A DNA stretch of 64,000 nt, from assembly GCA_035541875.1 (NCBI GenBank), contig DATKML010000047.1, positions 14,332-78,331 of the forward strand, in the 5' to 3' direction. The position numbers were made by a program, and so were the translations under genes. Below, one piece after another: positions 15,998-23,993 of this stretch. Position 1 is the stretch's first letter. Each line of letters starts with the position of its first letter. The DNA comes from JAJPHI01 sp035541875 (GTDB lineage Bacteria; Desulfobacterota; Binatia; Binatales; Binataceae). The notes below the pieces were generated by a model. It saw only the letters and a list, made by a program, of their open reading frames with translations. It ran no database searches and was not told the DNA's origin.

Positions 15998-17443
15998 ATG
16001 GATGAACCCCGGTATATCATCGTTCACGGCCATTTTTATCAGCCGCCTCGACAAAGCCCCTGGACCAGCCTGATTGCACCTGAGCCGAGCGCTGCGCCCT
16101 TTGCCAACTGGAACGAGCGCATCCTCAGCGAGTGCTACAACGCCAACGCCCATGCCCATACGATGGCTGGTCGCGTTGCCTATATTCGCAACAATTACGA
16201 GCGGCTCAATTTCAATTTCGGCCCGACGCTGCATAGTTGGCTCGAAACCCATGGCAAGGCAGCGAACCGAGCGATCCGCCGCGCCAACGACGCGAGCCTC
16301 AAGCTCCATAATGGGCACGGCAACGCGATCGCGCAGGCCTACAACCATTCGATTCTGCCACTGCTCGACGATCGCGGACGCGACCTGCAAATCGCGTGGG
16401 GTATCGACGATTTCAGCTTTCGTTTCGGCGCTGCGCCCGAAGGAATATGGCTGCCTGAATGCGCCGTCGATGACGATACGCTGGCTTCCGTCGCACGAGC
16501 AGGAATCAAGTTTGTGATTCTCGGTGCCGATCAGGGCCATTTCAGTAGTTCCGGGCGCGAGGCGGGACCCTTTCTGTGGCAGCGCGATGATCTGAGTGTC
16601 GCGGTTTTTCGCTTCGACCGGCAGCTCGCCGGATGGATCGCCTTCAGCGACGTGATGAGCGACGGCGCGAAGTTCGCTGAAGCGCTTGCTGGTACCGCGC
16701 TCTCCTTACCACCAGGCGCGACGATCCTTGTGGCCACCGACGGCGAAACATTTGGCCATCATAAGCGGACAGGCGCGGCCGAGTTGGCGCATACGATGAG
16801 CCTGCTCGAGCAGCGCGACGACGTGATCGTCACCAACTGCGCGGCCTATCTAGCCGATCATCCGGCGACCGGCCGCTTCACGATCAACGGTGCCTCGGCT
16901 TGGAGCTGTGTCCACGGTATCGAACGATGGCGCTCTAACTGCGGCTGCCGGATGGAAGCCAACACCTCGCAGGAATGGCGGCGTCCGATGCGGTCCGCGA
17001 TGGAGTTCGTTAAGGATCACACCGAGGCAATTTATGAGCGCTTCGCCAAGCCGATCGTCGAGGATCCGTGGAAGGCGCTGCGTGAATCGGCGCAGGTCTT
17101 TGTCGATTCGAATCCCGCTACGCTGGAAGCGTTCGCCAAACGGCATAAGGTTCGCGACGAAGCCGCGCGCGATCGCCTGATGCGCTTGTTCGAGATGGTC
17201 CGGGCAGGGCACGCCTCACTGACAAGCTGTGCCTGGTTCTTCGATGATTTCGGCGGCCTCGAAGGCCGTGTCGCGCTGCGATGGGCCGCGCGAGCCCTTG
17301 AACTGGCTGCCGAGCTGACGCCTAATGTTGAGCACGAGTTGCTGCAACGCTTGCGGGAGATTCAATCGAATCGTCACGAAGTCGGCGATGCCGCAACCCT
17401 ATATCTGAGTGTGAAAACGCGCGAGGCCCGCGGGAGAGTTTAG
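15998..17443 (+). CDS. Glycoside hydrolase family 57-type protein with DUF3536
   Basis: This 481-aa protein opens with YIIVHGHFYQPPRQ, the GH57 motif 1. APEGIWLPECAV contains the expected catalytic Glu, and VATDGETFGHH the catalytic Asp. The second half (NCAAYLADHP onward, CGCRMEANTSQEW) matches the DUF3536 domain. GH57 enzymes act on alpha-glucans, so a role in glycogen or maltodextrin turnover is likely, in the cytoplasm because no signal is seen. Its TAG stop is immediately followed by the ATG of acetyl-CoA synthetase, so the two are coupled. Confidence 0.9.
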   Translation: MDEPRYIIVHGHFYQPPRQSPWTSLIAPEPSAAPFANWNERILSECYNANAHAHTMAGRVAYIRNNYERLNFNFGPTLHSWLETHGKAANRAIRRANDASLKLHNGHGNAIAQAYNHSILPLLDDRGRDLQIAWGIDDFSFRFGAAPEGIWLPECAVDDDTLASVARAGIKFVILGADQGHFSSSGREAGPFLWQRDDLSVAVFRFDRQLAGWIAFSDVMSDGAKFAEALAGTALSLPPGATILVATDGETFGHHKRTGAAELAHTMSLLEQRDDVIVTNCAAYLADHPATGRFTINGASAWSCVHGIERWRSNCGCRMEANTSQEWRRPMRSAMEFVKDHTEAIYERFAKPIVEDPWKALRESAQVFVDSNPATLEAFAKRHKVRDEAARDRLMRLFEMVRAGHASLTSCAWFFDDFGGLEGRVALRWAARALELAAELTPNVEHELLQRLREIQSNRHEVGDAATLYLSVKTREARGRV

Positions 17444-19405
17444 ATGGCTGCCAACGAGACCAATACCGATATCACATCCGTTCTGCGCGAGGGGCGGAAG
17501 TTTGCCCCCACGGCCGAGTTTGCCAGCAAAGCGGCGGTCAAAAGCCTGAGTGAGTACGAAGCGCTCTATGCCAGCGCGGAGAAAGATCCGGAGGGCTTTT
17601 GGGCTGAGTGCGCGCGTCAGCTCGCCTGGTTCAAGCCCTTCGGCAAAGTGCTCGACTGGCAGTTCCCCTTCGCAAAATGGTTTCTCGGTGGCGAACTCAA
17701 CGCTGCCTACAACTGCGTCGATCGCCATCTCGAAGGGCCGCGCCGCAACAAGGTCGCGCTGATTTGGGAAGGCGAGCCCGGCGATAGTCGTATCCTCACC
17801 TATCAGATGCTCGCCGACGAAGTCGCCCGCTGCGCCAATGGCCTCAAGGAACTCGGTATCACCAAGGGTGATCGCGTTGCGATCTACATGCCGCTGGTGC
17901 CTGAAGCTGCGATCGCGATGCTCGCTTGCGCACGTATCGGCGCGATCCACTCGGTCATCTTCGGCGGCTTCTCCTCCGAAGCGCTGGTCGATCGTATCAA
18001 TGACGCCGAGGCCAAGCTGGTGATCACCGCCGATGCCGGATGGCGTCGTGGGCAGAAGGTCGAACTCAAGCGCGCCGTCGACGAAGCGCTTAAGCGCACT
18101 CCATCAGTCACCAAATGCCTCGTGCTGAATCGCGTTAGCGAGAAGGTCGAGATGCGCCACGGCCGCGACGTATGGTGGGATGAACTCGTCCCGCGACAGA
18201 GCCCGAACTGCCCCGCCGAGCCGGTCGATTCGGAGCATACACTGTTCACGCTCTATACCTCAGGCACTACCGGCAAGCCCAAGGGCGTCGTGCATTCGAC
18301 GGGCGGCTATCTGACCCACGTGCTGATGACGATGAAGTGGATCTTCGACCTCAAGGAAGAAGATATCTATTGGTGCACTGCCGATATCGGCTGGATCACC
18401 GGCCATAGTTACACCGTGTACGGACCGCTCGCCGCAGGCGCGACGATCGTGATGTACGAGGGCGCACCGAACTTCCCGCAGGAAGATCGCTTCTGGTCGA
18501 TCATCGAGAAGTACCGCGTCAATATCCTCTATACGGCGCCCACCGCGATCCGCACCTTTATCAAGTGGGGCGATTCGTGGGTGAAGAAGCACGATCTGTC
18601 GAGTTTGCGCCTGCTCGGCACAGTCGGCGAGCCGATCAATCCGGAAGCCTGGATTTGGTATCACAAGGTGATCGGCGGCGAACGCTGCCCGATCGTCGAT
18701 ACATGGTGGCAGACCGAAACCGGCGGGATGCTGATCGCGCCGATGCCGGGTGCTATCCCGACCAAGCCCGGCTCCGCCACGCGCCCGCTCCCCGGAATCG
18801 CTGCCGATGTGGTCACGCGGGAGGGCCAGTCGGTCGGCGCAAATCAGGGTGGCTTACTGGTTATCCGGCGGCCATGGCCGGGGATGCTACGGACCGTCTT
18901 TCGCGACGACGAGCGCTACAAGCAACAGTATTTCAGCCAGATCGACGGGATGTACTTCACCGGCGACGGCGCCCGTCGCGACGAAGACGGCTACTTCTGG
19001 ATCATGGGCCGCGTCGACGACGTTATTAACGTCTCGGGCCATCGCCTGGGCACGATGGAAATCGAAAGCGCGCTCGTATCGCATCCGATGGTCGCAGAGG
19101 CTGCCGTGGTTGGCCGTCCCGACGATATGAAAGGTCAGGCCGTGGTGGCCTTCGTCACGCTGGAGAGCGGTCGCAAGGGCGATACAAAGCTGCGCGACGA
19201 ACTCCGCCAGCACGTCGTGAAGGAGATCGGCGCCCTCGCCCGCCCCGATGACCTCCGCTTCAGTGACGCGCTGCCGAAGACTCGTAGCGGTAAGATCATG
19301 CGCCGACTACTGCGTCAGATCGCGGCAGGCGATCAGACCCTCGGCGATACCACAACGCTCGAGGATCTATCGGTACTCGCGAAGCTCCGCGAAGACGACG
19401 AGTGA
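17444..19405 (+). CDS. acsA: Acetyl-CoA synthetase
   Basis: The 653-aa product is of full family length. It has the P-loop TLYTSGTTGKPKGVVHSTGG (about residues 267-286), DTWWQTETGGM, TGDGARRDEDGYF and the hinge GRVDDVINVSGHRLGTMEIE. The C-terminal LPKTRSGKIMRR carries the catalytic Lys that is a known acetylation site. It makes acetyl-CoA from acetate, ATP and CoA. The ATG directly abuts the GH57 stop codon, and the gene ends at a strong terminator. Confidence 0.97.
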   Translation: MAANETNTDITSVLREGRKFAPTAEFASKAAVKSLSEYEALYASAEKDPEGFWAECARQLAWFKPFGKVLDWQFPFAKWFLGGELNAAYNCVDRHLEGPRRNKVALIWEGEPGDSRILTYQMLADEVARCANGLKELGITKGDRVAIYMPLVPEAAIAMLACARIGAIHSVIFGGFSSEALVDRINDAEAKLVITADAGWRRGQKVELKRAVDEALKRTPSVTKCLVLNRVSEKVEMRHGRDVWWDELVPRQSPNCPAEPVDSEHTLFTLYTSGTTGKPKGVVHSTGGYLTHVLMTMKWIFDLKEEDIYWCTADIGWITGHSYTVYGPLAAGATIVMYEGAPNFPQEDRFWSIIEKYRVNILYTAPTAIRTFIKWGDSWVKKHDLSSLRLLGTVGEPINPEAWIWYHKVIGGERCPIVDTWWQTETGGMLIAPMPGAIPTKPGSATRPLPGIAADVVTREGQSVGANQGGLLVIRRPWPGMLRTVFRDDERYKQQYFSQIDGMYFTGDGARRDEDGYFWIMGRVDDVINVSGHRLGTMEIESALVSHPMVAEAAVVGRPDDMKGQAVVAFVTLESGRKGDTKLRDELRQHVVKEIGALARPDDLRFSDALPKTRSGKIMRRLLRQIAAGDQTLGDTTTLEDLSVLAKLREDDE

Positions 19406-19424
19406 GCTAATCGCCAAAAACGCT

Positions 19425-19466
19425 AGCGGGCGCCCTCTCCGAAGAGACGGCGCCCGCTTTTATTTT
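19425..19466 (+). terminator. Strong rho-independent terminator after acsA
   Basis: AGCGGGCGCC (19425-19434) pairs with GGCGCCCGCT (19449-19458) and runs into TTTTATTTT. Confidence 0.92.
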
Positions 19467-19488
19467 GGATTCTGGAAGAGGTCTAAAC

Positions 19489-20538
19489 TTATGCTGCAGC
19501 CGGGGGAATAATCGCGATCTTACCGCCGACGGCGTTCGTCTCCATCATGTGCTGCGCGCGACCGAGCTCCTTCAGCGGCAGGACTTTACCGACGACCGGC
19601 TTGATCTGACCGCTCTCGACGAAGCGCATCGCATCCATCAGCTCGCCTTTGTTCCCGAGATGCGATCCCAGGTAGTTCTGCTGCTTGTTCCACAGCAGCC
19701 GTATATCCAGATGGGCATCGAAGCCCGAGGTCGCGCCGCAGGTCACAATCGTACCGCCCCACTTGAGACACTGCATCGAGATTGGCCAGGTATCGGCACC
19801 GGTATGCTCGAACACGATATCGGCGCGGCGGCCATTGGTAATCTTGCGAACTTCCTGAAAGACGTCGTGCTTCTTGCGATGGAGCACGAACTCGGCGCCA
19901 AGTTCCTTGCAGAGTTCGAGCTTGTCGTCGCTCGACGCCACCGCGATCGCGCGCGCGTTGTAGAGCTTCGCGATCTGGATCGCCATCACGCCGAGTCCAC
20001 CCGCGCCGCCCCATACGAGTACGAAGTCACCCGCCTGGATGCGGGCACGCGTCACCAGCATCCGCCATACGGTGACCAGCACCAGCGGCATGGTCGCCGC
20101 CTCGACGTGAGTGAGATTCTTCGGCTTGGGCAGCACGTTCACGGCCGGAACTTTGCAGAAGTCGCCGTGGGCTCCATCGAGCGGCCCGGTCTGGAAACCC
20201 CAAATCTTGAAGTCGGGGCAGAAGAACTCTTCACCGCGCGTGCAGTAGTCGCACTGCCGGCACGAGATACCGCAATGGACCACGACTTCGTCGCCGACCT
20301 TAACGTTATGGACTTCACTGCCGGTCTCGACGACGACACCCGACGCATCCGAACCAGAGATATGCGGCAGGATGATCTTCATCCCGGGCAGACCGCGTCG
20401 GGCCCAGATATCGTTGAAGTTGCAGGCCGATGCTTTAACCTGGATTACGACGTCGTTCGGCCCCGCTTTGGGCTCCGGCGTATCCGCGTACTTAAGAACT
20501 TCGCAGTCGCCATTCTGCTCAAATACGATAGCCTTCAT
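19489..20538 (-). CDS. Zinc-binding MDR alcohol dehydrogenase / enoyl reductase-like
   Basis: The 349-aa MDR protein has the Rossmann motif VLVWGGAGGLGVMAIQIAKLY (about 171-191) and the structural-zinc loop CGISCRQCDYCTRGEEFFC with its Cys set. The usual catalytic GHE is replaced by GSDASG, so the catalytic zinc site looks incomplete, as in crotonyl-CoA-reductase-like and quinone-reductase-like members. It probably uses NADPH to reduce an enoyl thioester or related carbonyl. It is convergent with acsA and shares its terminator region. Confidence 0.85.
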   Translation of the reverse strand: MKAIVFEQNGDCEVLKYADTPEPKAGPNDVVIQVKASACNFNDIWARRGLPGMKIILPHISGSDASGVVVETGSEVHNVKVGDEVVVHCGISCRQCDYCTRGEEFFCPDFKIWGFQTGPLDGAHGDFCKVPAVNVLPKPKNLTHVEAATMPLVLVTVWRMLVTRARIQAGDFVLVWGGAGGLGVMAIQIAKLYNARAIAVASSDDKLELCKELGAEFVLHRKKHDVFQEVRKITNGRRADIVFEHTGADTWPISMQCLKWGGTIVTCGATSGFDAHLDIRLLWNKQQNYLGSHLGNKGELMDAMRFVESGQIKPVVGKVLPLKELGRAQHMMETNAVGGKIAIIPPAAA

Positions 20539-20877
20539 CCAGTTCCTCGCTCTTTTGGGGGTTTTTAACTTCAGTTACGGCCCGTTTTCCGGAGCAAAGA
20601 ATAGGTATATGTTTCACCCGGTTTTGACAAGATACCCCTGCGCAGCGACTCTTAGATAATCTAGGGCTAAGCTGTTGACCTTGCAAATGGTTTCTGCTCA
20701 GAATCTCCGCTGCTAAAACTCGGCAAAATCGCGGCTTTTATCGGTTCACTCCGGCTTTTCGCTTGGCCGGGCGCCGAGAAGACGTTTAAACTAGGCGGAC
20801 CTCAAAATCGGCCAACGTAATGACTGAACAATCGTTCAGCCGATTCGGTTAATTTATCACGCGGAGACCATTAAAAG
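20539..20877. other. 339-bp divergent control region (MDR / CitE-like)
   Basis: No gene is present. It separates divergent genes and holds the TetR-type palindrome at 20824-20839. A TTGACA at 20624-20629 has no well-spaced -10 box, so a promoter is not called. Confidence 0.5.
20824..20839. promoter_or_regulatory. TetR-type operator palindrome upstream of CitE-like gene
   Basis: CTGAAC-AATC-GTTCAG is a 6-bp inverted repeat with a 4-base centre, 39 bases before the CitE-like start. The 15-base core TGAACAATCGTTCAG recurs identically at 30655-30669 before the DUF1329 gene. Confidence 0.65.
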
Positions 20878-21915
20878 ATGTTCATTCTCGACCAGGGCGC
20901 ACGCTTTGTCATCCCTCGCACGGAGATGACCTATCCCGGCCACAGCATGAAACTGCATCAAAACGCAGCGGATGCGGAAAAATCGCCCGTCGATCATGTG
21001 ATGGCCGATTTTGAAGATGCGTGCCCTTACGAGTTCAAGGGTGAGAAGAGCCGCAAGACGATGGTCGAGGCGCTGAACACACTCGATTTCGGCAAGAAGG
21101 TCATTACGGTCCGTCCGAACAATATCCATTCACCCTTCTTCAAGGGCGATATGGAAGCGATCATGCTCGGCGCACCGAACCGCTTCCACGGCATCATGCT
21201 CCCCAAAACCCGCAACGGCGAGGAAATTAAGCAGGTCGCCAAGGTCCTCGATGATCTGGAGAAGCGCGGCGGATGGAAGTATCGCGTGCAGATCGAATCG
21301 CTGATCGAGACCCCGCACGCGCTCGTTCATGCCTATGAGATCGCAACTGCGTCCGACCGGATGGCTGGGCTCGTCTTCGGTATCGCGGATTTCGCCGCCA
21401 ATATCGGCGTCCGGGAAATCGTCGATCGCCAGAACGAGAATTTCCACTATGCCAAGCAGGCCGTCGTTGTCGCCGCCAAGGCGGCCGGCCTCCATGCGGT
21501 CGATAACGTCTATCTCCGCCTATGGCGCAAAGAGGATTCGCCGGAGCGCGTCGCCGAACTGCAGAAGGGACTGCGCGACAAGAATCAGGGTGCGGCCAGC
21601 CTCGGGATGGATGGCACCTGGGTAATCCATCCGCAGCAGGCGCCAATCTGCAATGAGTGCTACACCCCGAACAAAGAGCAGGTCGAAGAAGCTCGCCGTG
21701 TGATCAAGCTCTACCACGAGAAGGGGGGCGGCTCGATGGCCGATCCCAAGAGCGGCGAGATGATCGACGAGGCGACGATCAAGATAGCGCTGATGGACCT
21801 CGCGAAGGGAGCGCAGGCCGGGATGGTCTCTCAGTCCGAACTCAAAGAATGGTCCGAGAAGAGCAAGGCGATCACGGGCTACGATATCCTGGAGCTGATG
21901 CGCCGCGTCGCATAG
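20878..21915 (+). CDS. CitE-like HpcH/HpaI-family CoA lyase
   Basis: The 345-aa TIM-barrel protein has HVMADFEDACPYEFKGEKSR (acidic metal and CoA region), ITVRPNN (Arg of the active site), QIESLIETPHALVHAYEI (Glu ligand) and GIADFAANIG (Asp ligand). This set fits the citrate-lyase-beta/malyl-CoA lyase group, which cleaves or forms malyl-type CoA esters with Mg. The exact substrate is not clear. A TetR-type palindrome lies just upstream and a terminator just downstream, so the gene is a single regulated unit. Confidence 0.9.
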   Translation: MFILDQGARFVIPRTEMTYPGHSMKLHQNAADAEKSPVDHVMADFEDACPYEFKGEKSRKTMVEALNTLDFGKKVITVRPNNIHSPFFKGDMEAIMLGAPNRFHGIMLPKTRNGEEIKQVAKVLDDLEKRGGWKYRVQIESLIETPHALVHAYEIATASDRMAGLVFGIADFAANIGVREIVDRQNENFHYAKQAVVVAAKAAGLHAVDNVYLRLWRKEDSPERVAELQKGLRDKNQGAASLGMDGTWVIHPQQAPICNECYTPNKEQVEEARRVIKLYHEKGGGSMADPKSGEMIDEATIKIALMDLAKGAQAGMVSQSELKEWSEKSKAITGYDILELMRRVA

Positions 21916-21930
21916 TTAACTCGTCCAATA

Positions 21931-21974
21931 AGAAACACCGAGGCCGATGGAGTGATGCCCCATCGGCCTCGGTG
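21931..21974. terminator. Bidirectional terminator between convergent genes
   Basis: A perfect 15-bp stem is formed by 21936-21950 and 21960-21974. On the minus strand it runs into TTTCTTATT; on the plus strand it follows the CitE-like stop by about 20 bases. Confidence 0.85.
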
Positions 21975-22024
21975 CTTCAAGTCCAGGTGCAGCCGTCGTT
22001 CCCGATTAACGCGCCGTTGATACG

Positions 22025-22867
22025 CTATTCGACTGCGGGTAGAGTCGCCGAGTCCGCTACCGATCCATTGTCGGGCGTGCACTGAGCGTGGCCAAAACCA
22101 CTCGTGCTCGTGCCGATTTGTAAATTAGGCGCGTTGGTCACGTCGTAGATGATATTGTCCGGCCGGGTCCCACCGGCGACTCCGCCCACACCGTTGGTGG
22201 CAAGGAAGTCCAGACCCAAGTTCGCACGGGTCCTCCAGGCTACGTTATGGTCTGCGCACGAAGTATCGCCGCTTACACCGAGAGCTCCGACAAAGCCTTT
22301 CTTCTTGTCGTAGAGGGCGAGGCCGCCGCCGAAGACGTTCACTCCGCCGATACGGCGACCGATCATCGGATCCTTGCTGGTACCGAAATCTCCTGCCTTT
22401 CCAGCATAGGCAACCTCCGGATCGACGGGATTGCTGAACTGCAGCCCGTAAAGACTGCCGCCTGGATTCACTGCGGAAAAGAGGTTCGCGGTCGACAGCG
22501 CGAAACTGGCGACGCTCAAACCGTTCGCGGTGTTGGCCTTCTGGGCTGAGATGACCCGGCTAAGAAGCCATTGTGATCCCGCGTCGGAACCAGTGAAGGC
22601 GACGGCACAGACTGTTCCATCGCGCGCCACTAAAGTGCCCCACATCTGGTTGCTCAAGCCGCCATTTGTCCCCGCTTGAGCGGCGCTGAGCGCGCTCTTG
22701 AGATTAGCCGAGGCACTACTTAGCACGCTGCAATCGCTCAAGGCACCTCCACCACCACCGTCTCCATGCTCGCCACGACCTGCCAGTACCACCGAGTTGG
22801 TTGAAATCAGTAACCCGACAGCCGCGAGAGCTCCACCCCAAATCCGCGCTCTAGCTCTTCCTTTCAT
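22025..22867 (-). CDS. Secreted HbpS/GlcG-like (heme-degrading fold) protein
   Basis: The 280-aa protein has a signal peptide (WGGALAAVGLLISTNSVVLA, cleavage near ALAG) and then a Gly-rich spacer. The core shows GTLVARDGTVCAVAFTG, ISAQKANTANGLSV, IGGVNVFGGGLALYD and GFVGALGVSGDTSCADH. These are the landmarks of the GlcG/HbpS family (alternating strands, KAxTA helix, GG-x-GVSG). HbpS binds heme or iron outside the cell; other members are uncharacterised. A GGAGGTC site precedes the ATG. Confidence 0.83.
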   Translation of the reverse strand: MKGRARARIWGGALAAVGLLISTNSVVLAGRGEHGDGGGGGALSDCSVLSSASANLKSALSAAQAGTNGGLSNQMWGTLVARDGTVCAVAFTGSDAGSQWLLSRVISAQKANTANGLSVASFALSTANLFSAVNPGGSLYGLQFSNPVDPEVAYAGKAGDFGTSKDPMIGRRIGGVNVFGGGLALYDKKKGFVGALGVSGDTSCADHNVAWRTRANLGLDFLATNGVGGVAGGTRPDNIIYDVTNAPNLQIGTSTSGFGHAQCTPDNGSVADSATLPAVE

Positions 22868-23005
22868 TTTGACCTCCTTCTTAGCCTAGGCCAGTTTAGC
22901 CTTCACTTAGCCAAAATCTTGCCCGTCGCATAGACAATGCGACCATTCCTTGCAAGAGCAGAAAATATGCGACCTCCCAATTGATTATTTTGATGTAGCG
23001 AGACT

Positions 23006-23836
23006 CTAATCCCTGAAGAACACCAGCATTCGCGCTTCGATACTTTCGCGCGCGAGAGCGTCGGGAAGGCTCGTCGTATCTTCGAAGCCGGTATGACCAG
23101 TGAAGCGCGCCCGTCCATCTGAGGCAGAATCAAAGCCTTTAAGCAGGATCACTTCGTTGGTGCGCATCCGCGGGAAGTAGATCCATCGATGGCGCGGGCT
23201 GAAATTGATCACGTAAATCTCGCCGATGCGATCCTCATATCTCAGATCCATCGGGATGAAATCGTTCTGCACCATACTGCGCGCATCGCAGACGCCCAAG
23301 GGCGTCTCTTCGACGGGCTCGCGGATTGGTCGCCATACGTTGATCTGCGTGTAGCGATGCTTCAGCAACTCGTCGGCCTCGGCACCCATCAGATCCCGCA
23401 CTCGCTGCGGTCCCGACTTGAGCGTGTAGTCGTTGTGAGCGAATTTGACCGGACCGCGCACACCGGGAACTCCCGCTTTGGCCTTGGTCTGGCACCGCAC
23501 ATTGTGATCGAAGACGTGCGCTCGAATCGCGCCGGTGTAATCCATCACGAGTTTCGCGACCTCGGGATAGTAGAGGCGCTGGACTTCGGCAGGATCGTAA
23601 AAATTGGAAAACTTGGTTTCGTGATGGACAAAGGCGAAGCCGGCCCCGTCGAGGGTCAGGTCCCGCGCCACCTGACGACCGTCATAAATGGGCACCCGAT
23701 GCTTGATCGGCGGGGCCGAGCATAATGGCTCTCCCGGCGGCGGCGTATACATGTAGGTGAATGGCCGCTTGCCGCTGTACTCAAGGTAATTAACCACGCC
23801 CTCGATGTGGGCGACCTGATCGAAGTTGAGCTCCAT
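23006..23836 (-). CDS. CmcJ/NvfI-family oxygenase-like protein
   Basis: The 276-aa product has no signal peptide. It carries AGFAFVHHETKFSNFYDPAE, IRAHVFDHNVRC, VKFAHNDYT (candidate HxD metal motif), QINVWRPIREPVEETPLGVC, and RHRWIYFPRMRTNEVILLKGFDS. These are the conserved blocks of the CmcJ/NvfI/GA4-desaturase-like group, whose members hydroxylate, desaturate or methylate secondary metabolites as non-heme iron enzymes. It lies 157 bp downstream of the acyl-CoA synthetase/VOC fusion on the same strand, so a joint pathway is likely. Confidence 0.82.
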   Translation of the reverse strand: MELNFDQVAHIEGVVNYLEYSGKRPFTYMYTPPPGEPLCSAPPIKHRVPIYDGRQVARDLTLDGAGFAFVHHETKFSNFYDPAEVQRLYYPEVAKLVMDYTGAIRAHVFDHNVRCQTKAKAGVPGVRGPVKFAHNDYTLKSGPQRVRDLMGAEADELLKHRYTQINVWRPIREPVEETPLGVCDARSMVQNDFIPMDLRYEDRIGEIYVINFSPRHRWIYFPRMRTNEVILLKGFDSASDGRARFTGHTGFEDTTSLPDALARESIEARMLVFFRD

Positions 23837-23924
23837 CGCAGTTCCTCAGTCATGGAAAGTAGACGGGCTGACTGGAGATGTACAGACGCGGAATAGGGGA
23901 ATCGCTGTTCCAGATCTATCGCTG

Positions 23925-23985
23925 CGCTCGATACCCTACGTCGTACTAAGCGGAGCGAGGATCTACGCGGAGCTGTCACTCCTGC
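23925..23985. repeat. Intergenic repeat related to 13494-13562
   Basis: The plus strand reads TCGCTGCGCTCGATACCC then GGAGCGAGGATCTACGCGGAG. Its complement contains CGCGTAGATCC followed by TCGCTC, as in the arm at 13494-13513. It lies between the CmcJ-like gene and the synthetase/VOC gene. Confidence 0.5.
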
Positions 23986-23993
23986 GGAGTCGC

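Noticed and set aside
19465..20568. Plus-strand open frame of 367 codons
   Set aside because: Antisense shadow of the MDR dehydrogenase, which has strong Rossmann and zinc motifs.
20624..20660. TTGACA with GATAAT as a promoter for the CitE-like gene
   Set aside because: The spacing is 25 bases, far from the usual 16-18.
22925..22943. GTCGCAT/ATGCGAC hairpin as a terminator
   Set aside because: Only a 7-bp stem with no adjacent T-tract on either strand; too weak to call.
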